The position numbers were made by a program, and so were the translations under genes. Shown here one piece after another: positions 16,512 to 24,953 of a stretch of DNA of 64,000 nt (within the stretch, counting starts at the first letter, position 1; every line of letters starts with the position of its first letter). The notes below the pieces were generated by a model, which saw only the letters and a list, made by a program, of their open reading frames with translations, did no database searches and was not told the origin of the DNA. Source of the DNA: DASYAN01 sp034431765 (GTDB taxonomy: Bacteria > Chloroflexota > Ktedonobacteria > Ktedonobacterales > Ktedonobacteraceae); NCBI GenBank assembly GCA_034431765.1, contig DAOUDD010000193.1:32055-96054 (forward strand), written 5' to 3'.

Positions 16512-17932
16512 GAAATCCCGGTGATATACTGCTCATCTCCTGTTATGAACTTGGACACCAGCCCTTTTCATTGGCGTCGCTCTCGGCCTTTCTTCAGCAG
16601 GCGGGTTATGCTCCGCGTTGTGTTGACACGGCGGTTGAGACGCTTGCCGACGAAACGATTCAGCATGCTCGCTTTGTTGCCATCTCTGTGCCTATGCATA
16701 CAGCGCTACGACTGGGCGAACAGATTGCGCGCCGCATACGTACCATTAACCCTCAGACGCATATCTGCTTCTACGGCCTCTATGCCTCGCTCAATGCAGC
16801 TTCGCTGTTACGGGATTGCATCGACTCGGCCATCGGCGGTGAGTACGAGGTACCGCTCCTTCAGCTTGTCAGGGCGCTTGAAAACAATGATCCCAGTCCG
16901 ATTCCTGGTGTACAGACGCGCACGGCTACGAGTGGTCCGTGGCTGCAACGCACGCCTTTTCTCGTGCCGGAGCGCAGGCATCTTCCGGCGCTAGAGCGCT
17001 ATGCACGATTGCAATGGCACGATGAGTTGCGTATCGTCGGCTATACGGAGACGACGCGGGGCTGCAAGCATACCTGTCGGCACTGCCCGGTCACACCAAT
17101 CTACGCGGGTCGCTTTTTCGCCTTACCGGTCGAGATTGTTCTGGCTGATATTCGCGCTCAGGTTGAGCAGGGGGCACGCCACATCACATTCGGCGATCCC
17201 GATTTCTGGAACGGTCCGACCCATGCGTTGCGTATCGTACGAGCGATGCATCAAGAGTTCCCTGATGTGACGTTTGATGCGACGATCAAGATCGAGCACC
17301 TGCTACACCATCAACATCTGTTAGCAGAGATGAGAGAACTGGGTTGCCTCTTTATCGTTTCTGCTGTTGAATCGCTGAACGACGACGTTTTGCGCCACCT
17401 GGACAAGGGGCATAGCGCAGCCGATGTTGCCAGAGCCTTCGATATTCTAGAGCAGACCGGGATTGTGCTACGTCCCTCGCTGCTTCCCTTTACACCGTGG
17501 GAAACGTTAGAGAGTTATCTGGCCTTGCTCAGCTTCTTTGAGGAGCGCCATGCTATAGAGCAACTTGATCTAGTGCATCTTTCAATCCGGCTTTTAATTC
17601 CACCTGGCTCTGCTCATTTGAATGATCACGAGGCAGCAAGCTGGATTGGTGAACTTGATGAAGAGGCTTACACACATCGCTGGCAACACCCCGATCCGCG
17701 TATGGACGAATTGCAACGGCAAATTGCGGTGCTGGTTGAACAGGCGGAACAGAATAAAGCTGACTCAATGCTCACCTTCTTCCAGGTTCAGGCCTTAGTG
17801 CTTGCACAACAGGGGAAACGGCTCTCGGTCTTTCGCTCGCTGCGTCAGTATGGAACGCCCAGAGTTTTGCCGCACCTCACTGAATCGTGGTTCTGCTGAG
17901 CAGAGCCTACTACGGACCAGTTGGTCCCATAG
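16508..17932 (+). CDS. B12-binding-type radical SAM protein with a probable selenocysteine CUAEP tail
   Basis: A 474-residue protein if UGA at 17897-17899 is read as selenocysteine (residue 464); otherwise 463. An N-terminal cobalamin-binding-like Rossmann part (LISCYELGHQPFSLASLSAF) precedes a radical SAM barrel with the cluster motif CKHTCRHC (Cys186, 190, 193) and HITFGDPDFWNG. The frame does not end meaningfully at the UGA: it continues Cys-UGA-Ala-Glu-Pro and stops at TAG 17930. This is the tail by which the curated CUAEP/CCAEP-tail radical SAM family is named. A GGACC/GGTCC hairpin with loop AGTT (17914-17927) lies 17 nt after the UGA, where bacterial SECIS elements sit. The reaction is unknown. 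It overlaps yggX by 4 nt. Confidence 0.85.
17897..17932 (+). promoter_or_regulatory. Candidate SECIS: UGA codon plus downstream hairpin
   Basis: UGA (17897-17899) is followed by a 5-bp perfect stem GGACC (17914-17918) and GGTCC (17923-17927) with the tetraloop AGTT. Counting the U of UGA as 1, the loop G and U fall at 24 and 25, close to the critical G23-U24 of the E. coli fdhF SECIS. The stem lies inside the short tail reading frame that closes at TAG 17930-17932. Confidence 0.65.
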
Positions 17933-18010
17933 TTTCTTCTCTACACTGGGCAGGTAAAGTGTCCAGCTTTTCACTCAAATACATATCAAAGATAGAGACA
18001 GGGGAGAGAA

Positions 18011-18490
18011 ATGTCGCAAGAATTAAGCTCAAGCGCGCAAAAAGTGCAGAACCTGCTGGCTGCTCGTGGCCTCTCCAGCCGGGTCGTTGAATTACCCGAC
18101 TCGACGCGAACCGCAAAAGAGGCAGCTCAGGCGATTGGCTGTCAGGTTGCCCAGATCGTCAAATCGCTTGTCTTTCGCGGAAAGCAATCCTCCAGGCCAC
18201 TACTTGTTGTTGCGAGCGGGGTAAATCGTGTGAATGAGCAGCGTTTAGGTGAGTTAGCAGGCGAGACCATTGAAAAGGCAGACGCAAACTTTGTGCGGCA
18301 ACATACCGGGTTTGCCGTTGGTGGAGTGGCTCCGATTGTAGCAAGCGAGCAGCTAGAAACCTTTATCGACGAGGATCTGCTCAAGTATGACACGATCTGG
18401 GCTGCTGCGGGAACGCCACACGCTGTCTTTCAGCTAACAGCGGCCGAGTTGCAGGCATTGACTGGCGGGAAAACGGTCTCGATCAAATAA
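18011..18490 (+). CDS. YbaK/EbsC-family aminoacyl-tRNA deacylase
   Basis: A 159-residue single-domain protein that would hydrolyse mischarged aminoacyl-tRNA (Cys-tRNA-Pro or Ala-tRNA-Pro type editing in trans). Typical features are RTAKEAAQAIGC, QIVKSLVFRG with the key Lys, the strand PLLVVASGVNRVN and FAVGGVAPI. The start has a strong GGGGAGAG site. It lies 78 nt after the selenoprotein tail and may share its transcript. The exact substrate cannot be told. Confidence 0.88.
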   Translation: MSQELSSSAQKVQNLLAARGLSSRVVELPDSTRTAKEAAQAIGCQVAQIVKSLVFRGKQSSRPLLVVASGVNRVNEQRLGELAGETIEKADANFVRQHTGFAVGGVAPIVASEQLETFIDEDLLKYDTIWAAAGTPHAVFQLTAAELQALTGGKTVSIK

Positions 18491-18555
18491 TATTTGCTAC
18501 AATAGGAATTGTTCTTTACTCACGAAGATTCAACAGAAGAAATGAGAGTGTTTTG

Positions 18556-19032
18556 ATGGACCCTGCAAGCAAAAAGCAAGCATTGCGAATGTTTACATAT
18601 GGCCTCTATATCGTTCTATGCGCAGAAGGGGGAGAAGTCAATGGCTTCACCGCTAACTGGCTGGGGCAGGTCTCGTTTGAGCCGCCCCTGCTCGCCGTCT
18701 CAGTCGAGAATACGGCGAAGTCGCTGCCGATGATTCAACGTAGCCGCAAATTCACGGTCAATGTGCTACGCGACGATCAGCGTGAATTAGCTGGCACGCT
18801 GGGGAGATCGGGGTTAAAGTATCCTGAGAAGATGGCAAGCATCGACTATACAGTGCAAGATGGGGTGTATCCGGTGCTCTCTTCAGGGCTGGCGTGGGTT
18901 GCCTGCGAGGTACGGCAGCAGGTCGAGGCTGGTGATTCAACGCTGTTTGTTGCTGAAGTTGTTGATGCTGGCGTTCTGGCACAAGGGCAACCATTGACGA
19001 TGGCTGAAGCAGGCTTCCGGCATGCGGGCTAA
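18556..19032 (+). CDS. Flavin reductase-like (FMN-binding split barrel) protein
   Basis: A 158-residue protein of the flavin reductase domain family: MFTYGLYIVLC, NGFTANWLGQVSFEPPLLAV and SRKFTVNVLRDDQ are its FMN-binding strands. Such proteins reduce free or bound flavin with NAD(P)H, or act as electron-transfer partners. The ATG at 18556 follows GAGAG at 7 nt; a TTG directly before it is the alternative. It is in line with ybaK (66 nt) and the HIT gene (15 nt), so a short operon is likely. Confidence 0.85.
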   Translation: MDPASKKQALRMFTYGLYIVLCAEGGEVNGFTANWLGQVSFEPPLLAVSVENTAKSLPMIQRSRKFTVNVLRDDQRELAGTLGRSGLKYPEKMASIDYTVQDGVYPVLSSGLAWVACEVRQQVEAGDSTLFVAEVVDAGVLAQGQPLTMAEAGFRHAG

Positions 19033-19047
19033 GAAGGAGAGCTAGCA

Positions 19048-19704
19048 ATGCAGCAGCAAAACGAGAGCCAGGAGTTCGCGAGGGAGCAGAGCATGTGCGA
19101 GTTTTGCACATTGGATTCCATCACGGACTATGTGCTGAAGGAGACGCCTTCCTTTCGCATCGTCGCCGACCACGCTCCACTACTCCAAGGGCATACGCTG
19201 ATCATTCCTCGCCAGCACTACGCGTGTTACGGTGCAGTTCCAGCAGAGCTGGATGCCGAACTTATCGCACTGAAAGACGAGATGCGCCGGTTCTTTTCTC
19301 AATTCTATGATACGGCGGTCTTCTGGGAACATGGCGTCTTTCGGCAAACAGTTTTTCACGCCCACCTGCATTGCTTCCCGATTGGCGATGCAGAGTACCC
19401 GTTGAGTGAGACACCGCATAGCTCTCTCATCTCTGGTCAGGACAATATTCGCGCCTGGTACCGCACACAGGGGCATTATTTCTACCTGGAAGATAGCCAG
19501 CGGACGCTGCTGTTCTCGCCAGAGATGGAGGATTATCTTTATATTATCCAGCACGTCCTTGCCCCCAGAGTAATCGCACGTACACACAATACAAGCTGGC
19601 GGTCGTCCGAGCAGAGGCAGATAGAGGGTAAACCACTCATCGCAGCACTACAGGCGAAATGGAAGTTCTTTCAACAGCAGAGAGAGGGCGAAATCTCAGC
19701 TTGA
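19048..19704 (+). CDS. HIT-family nucleotide hydrolase/transferase
   Basis: A 218-residue HIT-superfamily protein. The histidine triad reads FHAHLHCFP, and the N-terminal CEFC may bind zinc as in many HIT proteins. LLQGHTLIIPRQHYACY is the typical strand after the first helix. The last 80 residues extend beyond the basic HIT domain. Substrate unknown (dinucleoside polyphosphates or AMP conjugates are usual). The start has GGAG 8 nt upstream, and the spacing places it in the flavin reductase operon. Confidence 0.85.
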   Translation: MQQQNESQEFAREQSMCEFCTLDSITDYVLKETPSFRIVADHAPLLQGHTLIIPRQHYACYGAVPAELDAELIALKDEMRRFFSQFYDTAVFWEHGVFRQTVFHAHLHCFPIGDAEYPLSETPHSSLISGQDNIRAWYRTQGHYFYLEDSQRTLLFSPEMEDYLYIIQHVLAPRVIARTHNTSWRSSEQRQIEGKPLIAALQAKWKFFQQQREGEISA

Positions 19705-19842
19705 AGTATCAATGAGGAGATTACGGACCCAAAAAGTGACAATGGAGCACGAGAAACGAGCACATTGGTATGTATTTCGCTGGGACAATTTAAGAGCGGA
19801 TAGTTATTTTATGTACATTTTTTAGGAGAGGAGAGAGAATCG

Positions 19843-20691
19843 ATGGAGATTCGCAAAGTTGGCGTTGTTGGGTGTGGTTTGATGGGGGGAGGGATTGCCC
19901 AAACGTGTGCGCAGTCGGGATACATGACGGTTGTACGTGAGGTCAACCAGGAATTGCTCGATAAAGGGATGGCACGGATCGCGGACGCGTGGAGGGCGAT
20001 GGAGCGCAAAGGCAAGCTTACTGGCAACCAGGTAGAAGAGTGTACAGGTCGGCTACACGGCACACTCGCTCTCGATGATTTCGCAGAATGTGACCTGGTG
20101 ATCGAAGCAGTGATCGAGAACATGGAGGAGAAGCTCCGTCTCTATCCAGCACTGGACCGTATTTTAAAGCCGGATGCCTTGCTACTCAGCAACACCTCCT
20201 CGCTCAACATAACGCAGATGGGGGCGGTTACCAAGCGCCAGAACAAAGTGGCAGGGTTGCACTTCTTCAATCCTGCCCCCGTGATGAAACTTGTCGAGAT
20301 CGTGAAGACCATCTCGACGTCGGACGAGACAGTAGAGACGGTGCGGCAGTTCGCACTCTCGCTGGGCAAGACCCCGGTTCTGGCAAAGGATACAGCAGGC
20401 TTTATCGTTAACTTTCTGCTCATCCCCTACCTGCTCTCTGCAATCCGCATGCTAGAAGACGGACGGGCCAGCCGCGACGACATCGACACCGCAATGAAGC
20501 TTGGTTGTGGATACCCTATGGGACCCTTCACCCTGCTCGACTACGTCGGACTTGACACAACATTGTGGGCAGCCGAGGCGATCTACGACGAGTACAAGGA
20601 CCCGCTCTACGCTCCACCACCGCTACTACGCCGCATGGTGCTTTCGGGGATGTATGGAAAGAAAAGTGGACGAGGCTTTTACGAGTATTAA
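19843..20691 (+). CDS. 3-hydroxybutyryl-CoA dehydrogenase
   Basis: A 282-residue 3-hydroxyacyl-CoA dehydrogenase of the short single-function type. The NAD site is VGVVGCGLMGGGIAQTCA, the NTSSLNIT loop and GLHFFNPAPVMKLVE (catalytic His) follow, and the C-terminal domain has GYPMGPFTLLDYVGLD. It oxidises 3-hydroxybutyryl-CoA in fatty acid, butyrate or polyhydroxybutyrate metabolism. The start has a strong AGGAGAGGAGAG site. It ends 8 nt before a strong terminator and is preceded by 138 nt without genes. Confidence 0.93.
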   Translation: MEIRKVGVVGCGLMGGGIAQTCAQSGYMTVVREVNQELLDKGMARIADAWRAMERKGKLTGNQVEECTGRLHGTLALDDFAECDLVIEAVIENMEEKLRLYPALDRILKPDALLLSNTSSLNITQMGAVTKRQNKVAGLHFFNPAPVMKLVEIVKTISTSDETVETVRQFALSLGKTPVLAKDTAGFIVNFLLIPYLLSAIRMLEDGRASRDDIDTAMKLGCGYPMGPFTLLDYVGLDTTLWAAEAIYDEYKDPLYAPPPLLRRMVLSGMYGKKSGRGFYEY

Positions 20692-20699
20692 TGCCTGAT

Positions 20700-20744
20700 A
20701 AAGTCTACCAGAGCAACATGTTTTATCACTCTGGTAGGCTTTTT
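20700..20744 (+). terminator. Rho-independent terminator
   Basis: A 14-bp stem (20700-20713 with 20729-20742, one T-G pair, 15-nt loop) ending in a T run closes the 3-hydroxybutyryl-CoA dehydrogenase unit. Confidence 0.88.
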
Positions 20745-20862
20745 AGTTGATACCAATGGGGATGGTGGAGCGGCGCAAACAACTGACGCGATAGATGAAT
20801 TTTGATGAATTATTGCGTATATTTCGAGAAGGCACGAGATGCATGTACATGGTGATGAACAG

Positions 20863-20921
20863 GCGATGAATTGCGGCGGACACGATAGAATCGGAACCCT
20901 ATTTCACGGGGAATGAATTGC
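20863..20921 (+). repeat. Dispersed 59-nt repeat, copy A
   Basis: Begins GCGATGAATTGC and ends GAATGAATTGC. It aligns without gaps to 38640-38698 at about 46 of 59 positions. The start is close to a palindrome (GCGATAAATCGC in the other copy). It lies in a 350-nt gap (20692-21041) between convergent genes that holds no gene. Confidence 0.6.
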
Positions 20922-21041
20922 AAATGGGTACCTGGAATATTTCAGGAAAGAACATACGTCAGTTTCTCATAAAGGCGTTCAAGCGAGTGAGGAGAGCCTA
21001 CTCGTGAGAGCATCAAAAATAGAAGTAGAGAATCAACTTGC

Positions 21042-21890
21042 TCACTTTGTTCGGCTCTGTGTGGAAAGTACTTCCAGTCGTTGTTGTAAAGCAGCGAAGC
21101 AACGGCAATCGGGATCATCACACAGAAGTGCAGCTGGATTGGCAAGGATCAGACGTTCAGCCCCTGCAAGCACCTCCTGGATAGGGATGAGTCGTGCTCT
21201 GCAAGAGCCGATCATGACTTCCTGAGTGGCTGAGCGAAGTACAGGCTCAATGTCATCAAACTGATGGCTCTGACCAGGGATATTGGTCAGTTCCATCCAG
21301 ACCTGATTAGCGACTTTGGCATAGCGGTAGAAGCGAGAACGCCCCAGATACTGCTCGGCAAGGTGAATGACAGTATTGGAGGTATGAGTGACACCCAACA
21401 AGAGCACATCACCTTGTTGCTCCGCCAATGCTTCAAGCGGTCCAAGGGGCCAGTCAATTCGTTGTGCTCCAATCAAGTGCCGAGCAGAGGGACCAAGAGC
21501 AATGTAGGACAAAAGAGGATGGAGACTGCGAAGGTGGGGAAAGAAGCGCTGCATAGTCTCAGGAATGATGCCCAGTTCTTTGTCTATCGGCAGATTGCTT
21601 GAGAAGGGCACTGCACGACTGACAGCTTCGGCAAAGGCTTGCCACGTTGAAGCCATCCTCACAGCATTCCAGGGACGTAAGAGTCCTGGTGGAGCGGGAA
21701 TGCCCGTCAAATCCCAGGTACCGGCAGGCAAAAGAAACGTTGCTCCAGTCGAGAGGAGAGCCTGACAAACAGTGTAAGCACCTCCCTCAACATGCCCAAA
21801 GGAGCGTAACGAGGAATGGACTATGGCTACCGAAGAGCTGTTCAAACCAAGTGCTCTCAGCCCGTGCACAATGTCAGATTTAACCACCAT
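21042..21890 (-). CDS. AAC(3)-family aminoglycoside N-acetyltransferase-like protein
   Basis: A 282-residue protein of the antibiotic NAT (AAC(3)) fold. VHSSLRSFGHVEGGAYTVCQAL is the N-terminal acetyl-CoA/substrate segment and GDVLLLGVTHTSNTVIHLAE the conserved core with the catalytic His region. The C-terminus has a cluster LLCDDPDCRCFAAL. The family includes true resistance enzymes and many environmental proteins with other amine substrates, so resistance should not be assumed. The ATG at 21890 has only a weak ribosome site. It is monocistronic, converging on the hbd gene. Confidence 0.82.
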   Translation of the reverse strand: MVVKSDIVHGLRALGLNSSSVAIVHSSLRSFGHVEGGAYTVCQALLSTGATFLLPAGTWDLTGIPAPPGLLRPWNAVRMASTWQAFAEAVSRAVPFSSNLPIDKELGIIPETMQRFFPHLRSLHPLLSYIALGPSARHLIGAQRIDWPLGPLEALAEQQGDVLLLGVTHTSNTVIHLAEQYLGRSRFYRYAKVANQVWMELTNIPGQSHQFDDIEPVLRSATQEVMIGSCRARLIPIQEVLAGAERLILANPAALLCDDPDCRCFAALQQRLEVLSTQSRTK

Positions 21891-22111
21891 CGGTATATAC
21901 CTCTCACATCAGTTACTTTTGTATGGGGCAACCAAACTCTGTTGGTGGCAGAACCGGCAGTATTTCGAGATGTGTATGCTCAGGTTTGCTAAAAAAACCC
22001 ATAATTCTAACTACATGGTGACGATGTGTGCTGTCTGGCAATGCGTTAGACGGAATCCTATGTTGTTTGTAAGCTCTGTCAGTGTTGCAACCTGGGGGAG
22101 ATCTTCTTTCC

Positions 22112-22194
22112 GATGAAACAACCTGCCCACTCCAGAGCAGCAGGGAATTCCAGTTTCGCCACAGAGAGACAGTACGCAGAGGAGTCTTTGACAT
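22112..22194 (-). pseudogene. MFS transporter N-terminal relic
   Basis: On the minus strand an ATG at 22194, with GGGA about 6 nt upstream, opens MSKTPLRTVSLWRNWNSLLL, followed by WSGQVVSS, the standard first lines of a drug-type MFS carrier. Similarity ends abruptly there and nothing further along the 250-nt gap looks like MFS sequence. It is a truncated start left after a deletion. The gap 21891-22318 holds nothing else recognised. Confidence 0.5.
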
Positions 22195-22318
22195 AGGTTC
22201 CCTTAGAGTCTGAAAATTGTTACAGAGGACAAGAGACTTCACATACAAAAAAAGATATGCTATAAATATCGTATGTTTGCAATACTTTATTTCATGGAGA
22301 TTTGGAAAGGGAAAGATT

Positions 22319-22924
22319 ATGGCAATAGAGCAACCATCTTCAGATGATGAACAGTGGTCGTTTCTCGAAGAACAGTTCACGAAGAAGGGTCTCGTTGTAG
22401 GGAAGGTTATTGAGGCAGATGAGAAGTGCTTAGTTGTGAATGTGAAGGGTGTACAGGGAATTGTTCAGCCATGGCCTTTTGCTTTTATGTGGGCACAAGC
22501 CAATGAAATTGATCCACAACAGGACAAACGAACTCAATTGATCGCCGCCGCTATTCACCAGATTCAGGGGCAGGAAATCCTATTACAAATTGCTGAGATT
22601 GATAAAGTCCACAAACATCTTGTACTCAATAAGCCAACTATCTCAGCAGGAGAGAGACAGAGGCAGCAACGTCTGCATCAGGAACAGTTGCAAACGGTAC
22701 AGATTGGAGAGATCCGCCAAGGAGTGATTACAAACCTCCTGGAAAACGGAGGGGTGCAGGTGGATCTGGATGGTTTACAGGGATGGATTCCTCGTACAAA
22801 ACTCTCCACGCTCACTGCACGTTACACCTCGACTGACTTACACCTTCAGGGGCGTATTGAGGTCGTGATTGCACATAAAACAGAGACAAACGTTATCTGC
22901 TCGTTACAACGTCTTCTTTCGTGA
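22319..22924 (+). CDS. S1 RNA-binding-domain protein
   Basis: A 201-residue protein with two S1-like OB folds: one around residues 15-90 (KKGLVVGKVIEADEKCLVVN, VQGIVQPWPF) and one around 125-200 (GEIRQGVITNLLENGGVQVD, GLQGWIPRTKLS). This is the layout of ribosomal protein S1 fragments and RNA-binding regulators, so it probably binds mRNA or ribosomes. Its size is about a third of full S1. The ATG at 22319 follows GGAAAGGGAAAG. A TATAAAT-type -10 lies near 22260. It is monocistronic. Confidence 0.8.
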   Translation: MAIEQPSSDDEQWSFLEEQFTKKGLVVGKVIEADEKCLVVNVKGVQGIVQPWPFAFMWAQANEIDPQQDKRTQLIAAAIHQIQGQEILLQIAEIDKVHKHLVLNKPTISAGERQRQQRLHQEQLQTVQIGEIRQGVITNLLENGGVQVDLDGLQGWIPRTKLSTLTARYTSTDLHLQGRIEVVIAHKTETNVICSLQRLLS

Positions 22925-23166
22925 AAGGGGAGCTTCTCGATAATCGAAGTCACGCCGTGTATCCAACACTGTTAGGTAGGGGCAAAGTTCTCAAGAAGTT
23001 GAGCTGAGAACCAGGAACGAGACAAGCGCGTTCCCTATACGCCGATCGTCTCTGCTTTTTTCGATATTTTTGTGCATAGATTGTATTGGGTCTTGCACGT
23101 TAAACCATGTGTCCATCGACATCCCCTACTTATACAGATATACTGTATAAAAAGGAGACCTCAACG

Positions 23167-23748
23167 TTGACTGCTACACCTGCACAACCTCCTATCTTGC
23201 TTATTATTTCGGGTCTATCTGCGACAGGGAAGACGACGCTGGCGAAGCGTATTGCCGCACACTTTTCATTGCCACTCGTAAGCAAAGACATAATAAAGGA
23301 GACACTGTGTGATGCATTGGGATGTACTGAACTCGTAGAATCTCAGCGCATTGGATATGCAAGTATTGTCCTGATGTATCGTTTTGCTGAAAGCGTTTTG
23401 CGAGCAGGCAAGCCCTGCCTGATCGAAAGCTTCTTTCGTCCTGATCTTGCTGTGCCAGATATTCTTGAGTTGCAGCAACATTGTGCGTTTCTTCCTGTGC
23501 AGATACATTGTCGAGCTGAAATGTCAGTTCTCATTGGGCGTCGGAAGAAGCGCCTGGAGTCAGGTGAGCGACATCCAGGCCATATGGATCATGTGAGGCA
23601 ACTGATCCCTGTCCAACCAGAAGAATATTTTGAGCCGCTTCCAATCGGCGGGCATGTGTTTGACCTCGATACAACAGATTTTGAGAAAATCGACTACGAG
23701 CAACTTTTTTCGTGGATAGACCATTCTTTCGTAAAAGGGTCAACCTAG
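23167..23748 (+). CDS. P-loop kinase (zeta toxin/chloramphenicol phosphotransferase-like)
   Basis: A 193-residue AAA-type small-molecule kinase. Walker A is SGLSATGKTTLAKRIA, followed by LVSKDIIKETLCD and the later GRRKKRLESGERHPGH, which resembles the lid arginines of this kinase group. The target is unknown. Two starts are possible: ATG at 23107 without a ribosome site, or TTG at 23167 with AAGGAG 9 nt upstream; I prefer the TTG because it also gives the usual short N-terminus before the P-loop. No antitoxin-like partner is next to it, so a toxin role is not supported. Confidence 0.75.
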   Translation: MTATPAQPPILLIISGLSATGKTTLAKRIAAHFSLPLVSKDIIKETLCDALGCTELVESQRIGYASIVLMYRFAESVLRAGKPCLIESFFRPDLAVPDILELQQHCAFLPVQIHCRAEMSVLIGRRKKRLESGERHPGHMDHVRQLIPVQPEEYFEPLPIGGHVFDLDTTDFEKIDYEQLFSWIDHSFVKGST

Positions 23749-24262
23749 CGCACTTTCTCTTCTCTTTCAGATGTAAACCAGAAGAAGGGGCTAATTATGC
23801 GTAGACGTTTGAACATTCCCAGTTCATCTGGATGCTCGAAACGTACTTCAACATCTTCATCGTCTGCGCGATAGAAGTTTGTGTCGTTCATAGGTATCAG
23901 CATACAAGAGATTGTATCCTGGTGAAGGTACAATTGCTGTCCTTCTTCTCGCACCTCTTGTGTTCCAAATATACTACTATACGTTCCAACAGCTTTACGA
24001 AACACAGCAGAATCGACTGTATTGGCTTTGTGTATAGGTGCTGGATGGCCTAGCATAAGATCACTTATTTTATGGGCAAGTCCTTTTGTATCAAAATGAT
24101 CGTCATTAGAGAGAACTATAACTGTTACCTCATCGTCGAGGAAACGAGCAAAGAAGGCAGAGAAGCCTGGCGCACCACCCCCATGACAAAGCACGGCATG
24201 ATGGCGATAGTGCCCTAAAACCCAGCCAAGACCATAGTTTTCTTTGGCCCTTTGGACGATTT
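23745..24262 (-). pseudogene. Serine hydrolase (beta-lactamase class C-like) C-terminal relic
   Basis: The frame begins without a start near 24262 and reads NYGLGWVLGHYRHHAVLCHG, then GGAPGFSAFFARFLDDEVTV and IVLSNDD, the third catalytic motif (HGG) and following strand of class C beta-lactamase/esterase-like hydrolases. The Ser-x-x-Lys and Tyr-x-Asn parts are absent, since an in-frame TAA and then the neighbouring hydrolase promoter lie immediately upstream. The 5' two thirds have been deleted. It overlaps the stop of the P-loop kinase by 4 nt. Confidence 0.7.
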
Positions 24263-24366
24263 ATTTATTGACGAAATAGAGTATACTGGGATTAGAAGAG
24301 AGAAATGATTTCTCTTTCCACTCCCCTACTACCTTAGCCAGGAAGAGATACCCTACGGAGAGTTGC

Positions 24367-24942
24367 ATGCCACACATTCCAGATATTCCACAAAATGCCG
24401 CGCTTATTTTGATTGATATGCAGAAAGGTTTCGACGATTTTTTCTGGGGAAGGCGCAACAATCCAGAGGCCGAGACGAATGCAGCTCGATTGTTGTAAGC
24501 ATGGAGGCAGACTGAGCGACCGCTCTTTCATATTCAGCATCTCTCGCGACTGCCACACTCGCCGCTGCATCCTGCTGCTCCTGGCTGCGCGATTAAAGAG
24601 CTTGTTGCGCCTCAAGAGGGGGAGCCGGTGCTTCAGAAGCAGGTGAATAGCTCGTTTATCGGGACAGACCTGGAAGAACGGCTCAGACGTGCAGGTATTT
24701 CAACGCTGGTTATTGCAGGGCTGACAACGAATCATTGTGTGGAGACGACGACGCGGATGGCGGGGAATCTTGGCTTTGAGACGTACCTTGTGTCGGATGC
24801 GACGGCGACGTTTGATCGCAGAGGGCCGGATGGGGTGCTGCATACGGCAGAGGAGATTCAGGCGATGACGCTGACGAATTTGCATGAGGAGTTCGCGACG
24901 ATTGTGATGACGGAGGATGTGCTGCGCGGTGTTGTTCGATAA
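24367..24942 (+). pseudogene. Isochorismatase-family cysteine hydrolase with one in-frame stop
   Basis: From an ATG with GGAG 6 nt upstream the frame gives a complete isochorismatase-like protein except for a TAA at codon 44 (24496-24498). Before it: ALILIDMQKGFDDF with the catalytic Asp. After it, in the same frame: TERPLFHIQHLSR, PVLQKQVNSSFIGT with the catalytic Lys, and IAGLTTNHCVETTTRMAGN with the catalytic Cys. Everything else is intact, so this is a recent nonsense mutation or an error. TAA cannot be selenocysteine. Restart at a GTG at 24628 would give 104 residues lacking the Asp. It precedes the amidase by 11 nt. Confidence 0.8.
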
Positions 24943-24953
24943 AGGAGATGAAG

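Noticed and set aside
21042..21890. Clinical aminoglycoside resistance gene
   Set aside because: The AAC(3) fold is clear, but environmental members are diverse, and there is no integron, transposon or other resistance gene nearby.
23107..23748. Zeta-type toxin of a toxin-antitoxin pair
   Set aside because: Only the general P-loop kinase plan fits, and no small antitoxin gene precedes it.
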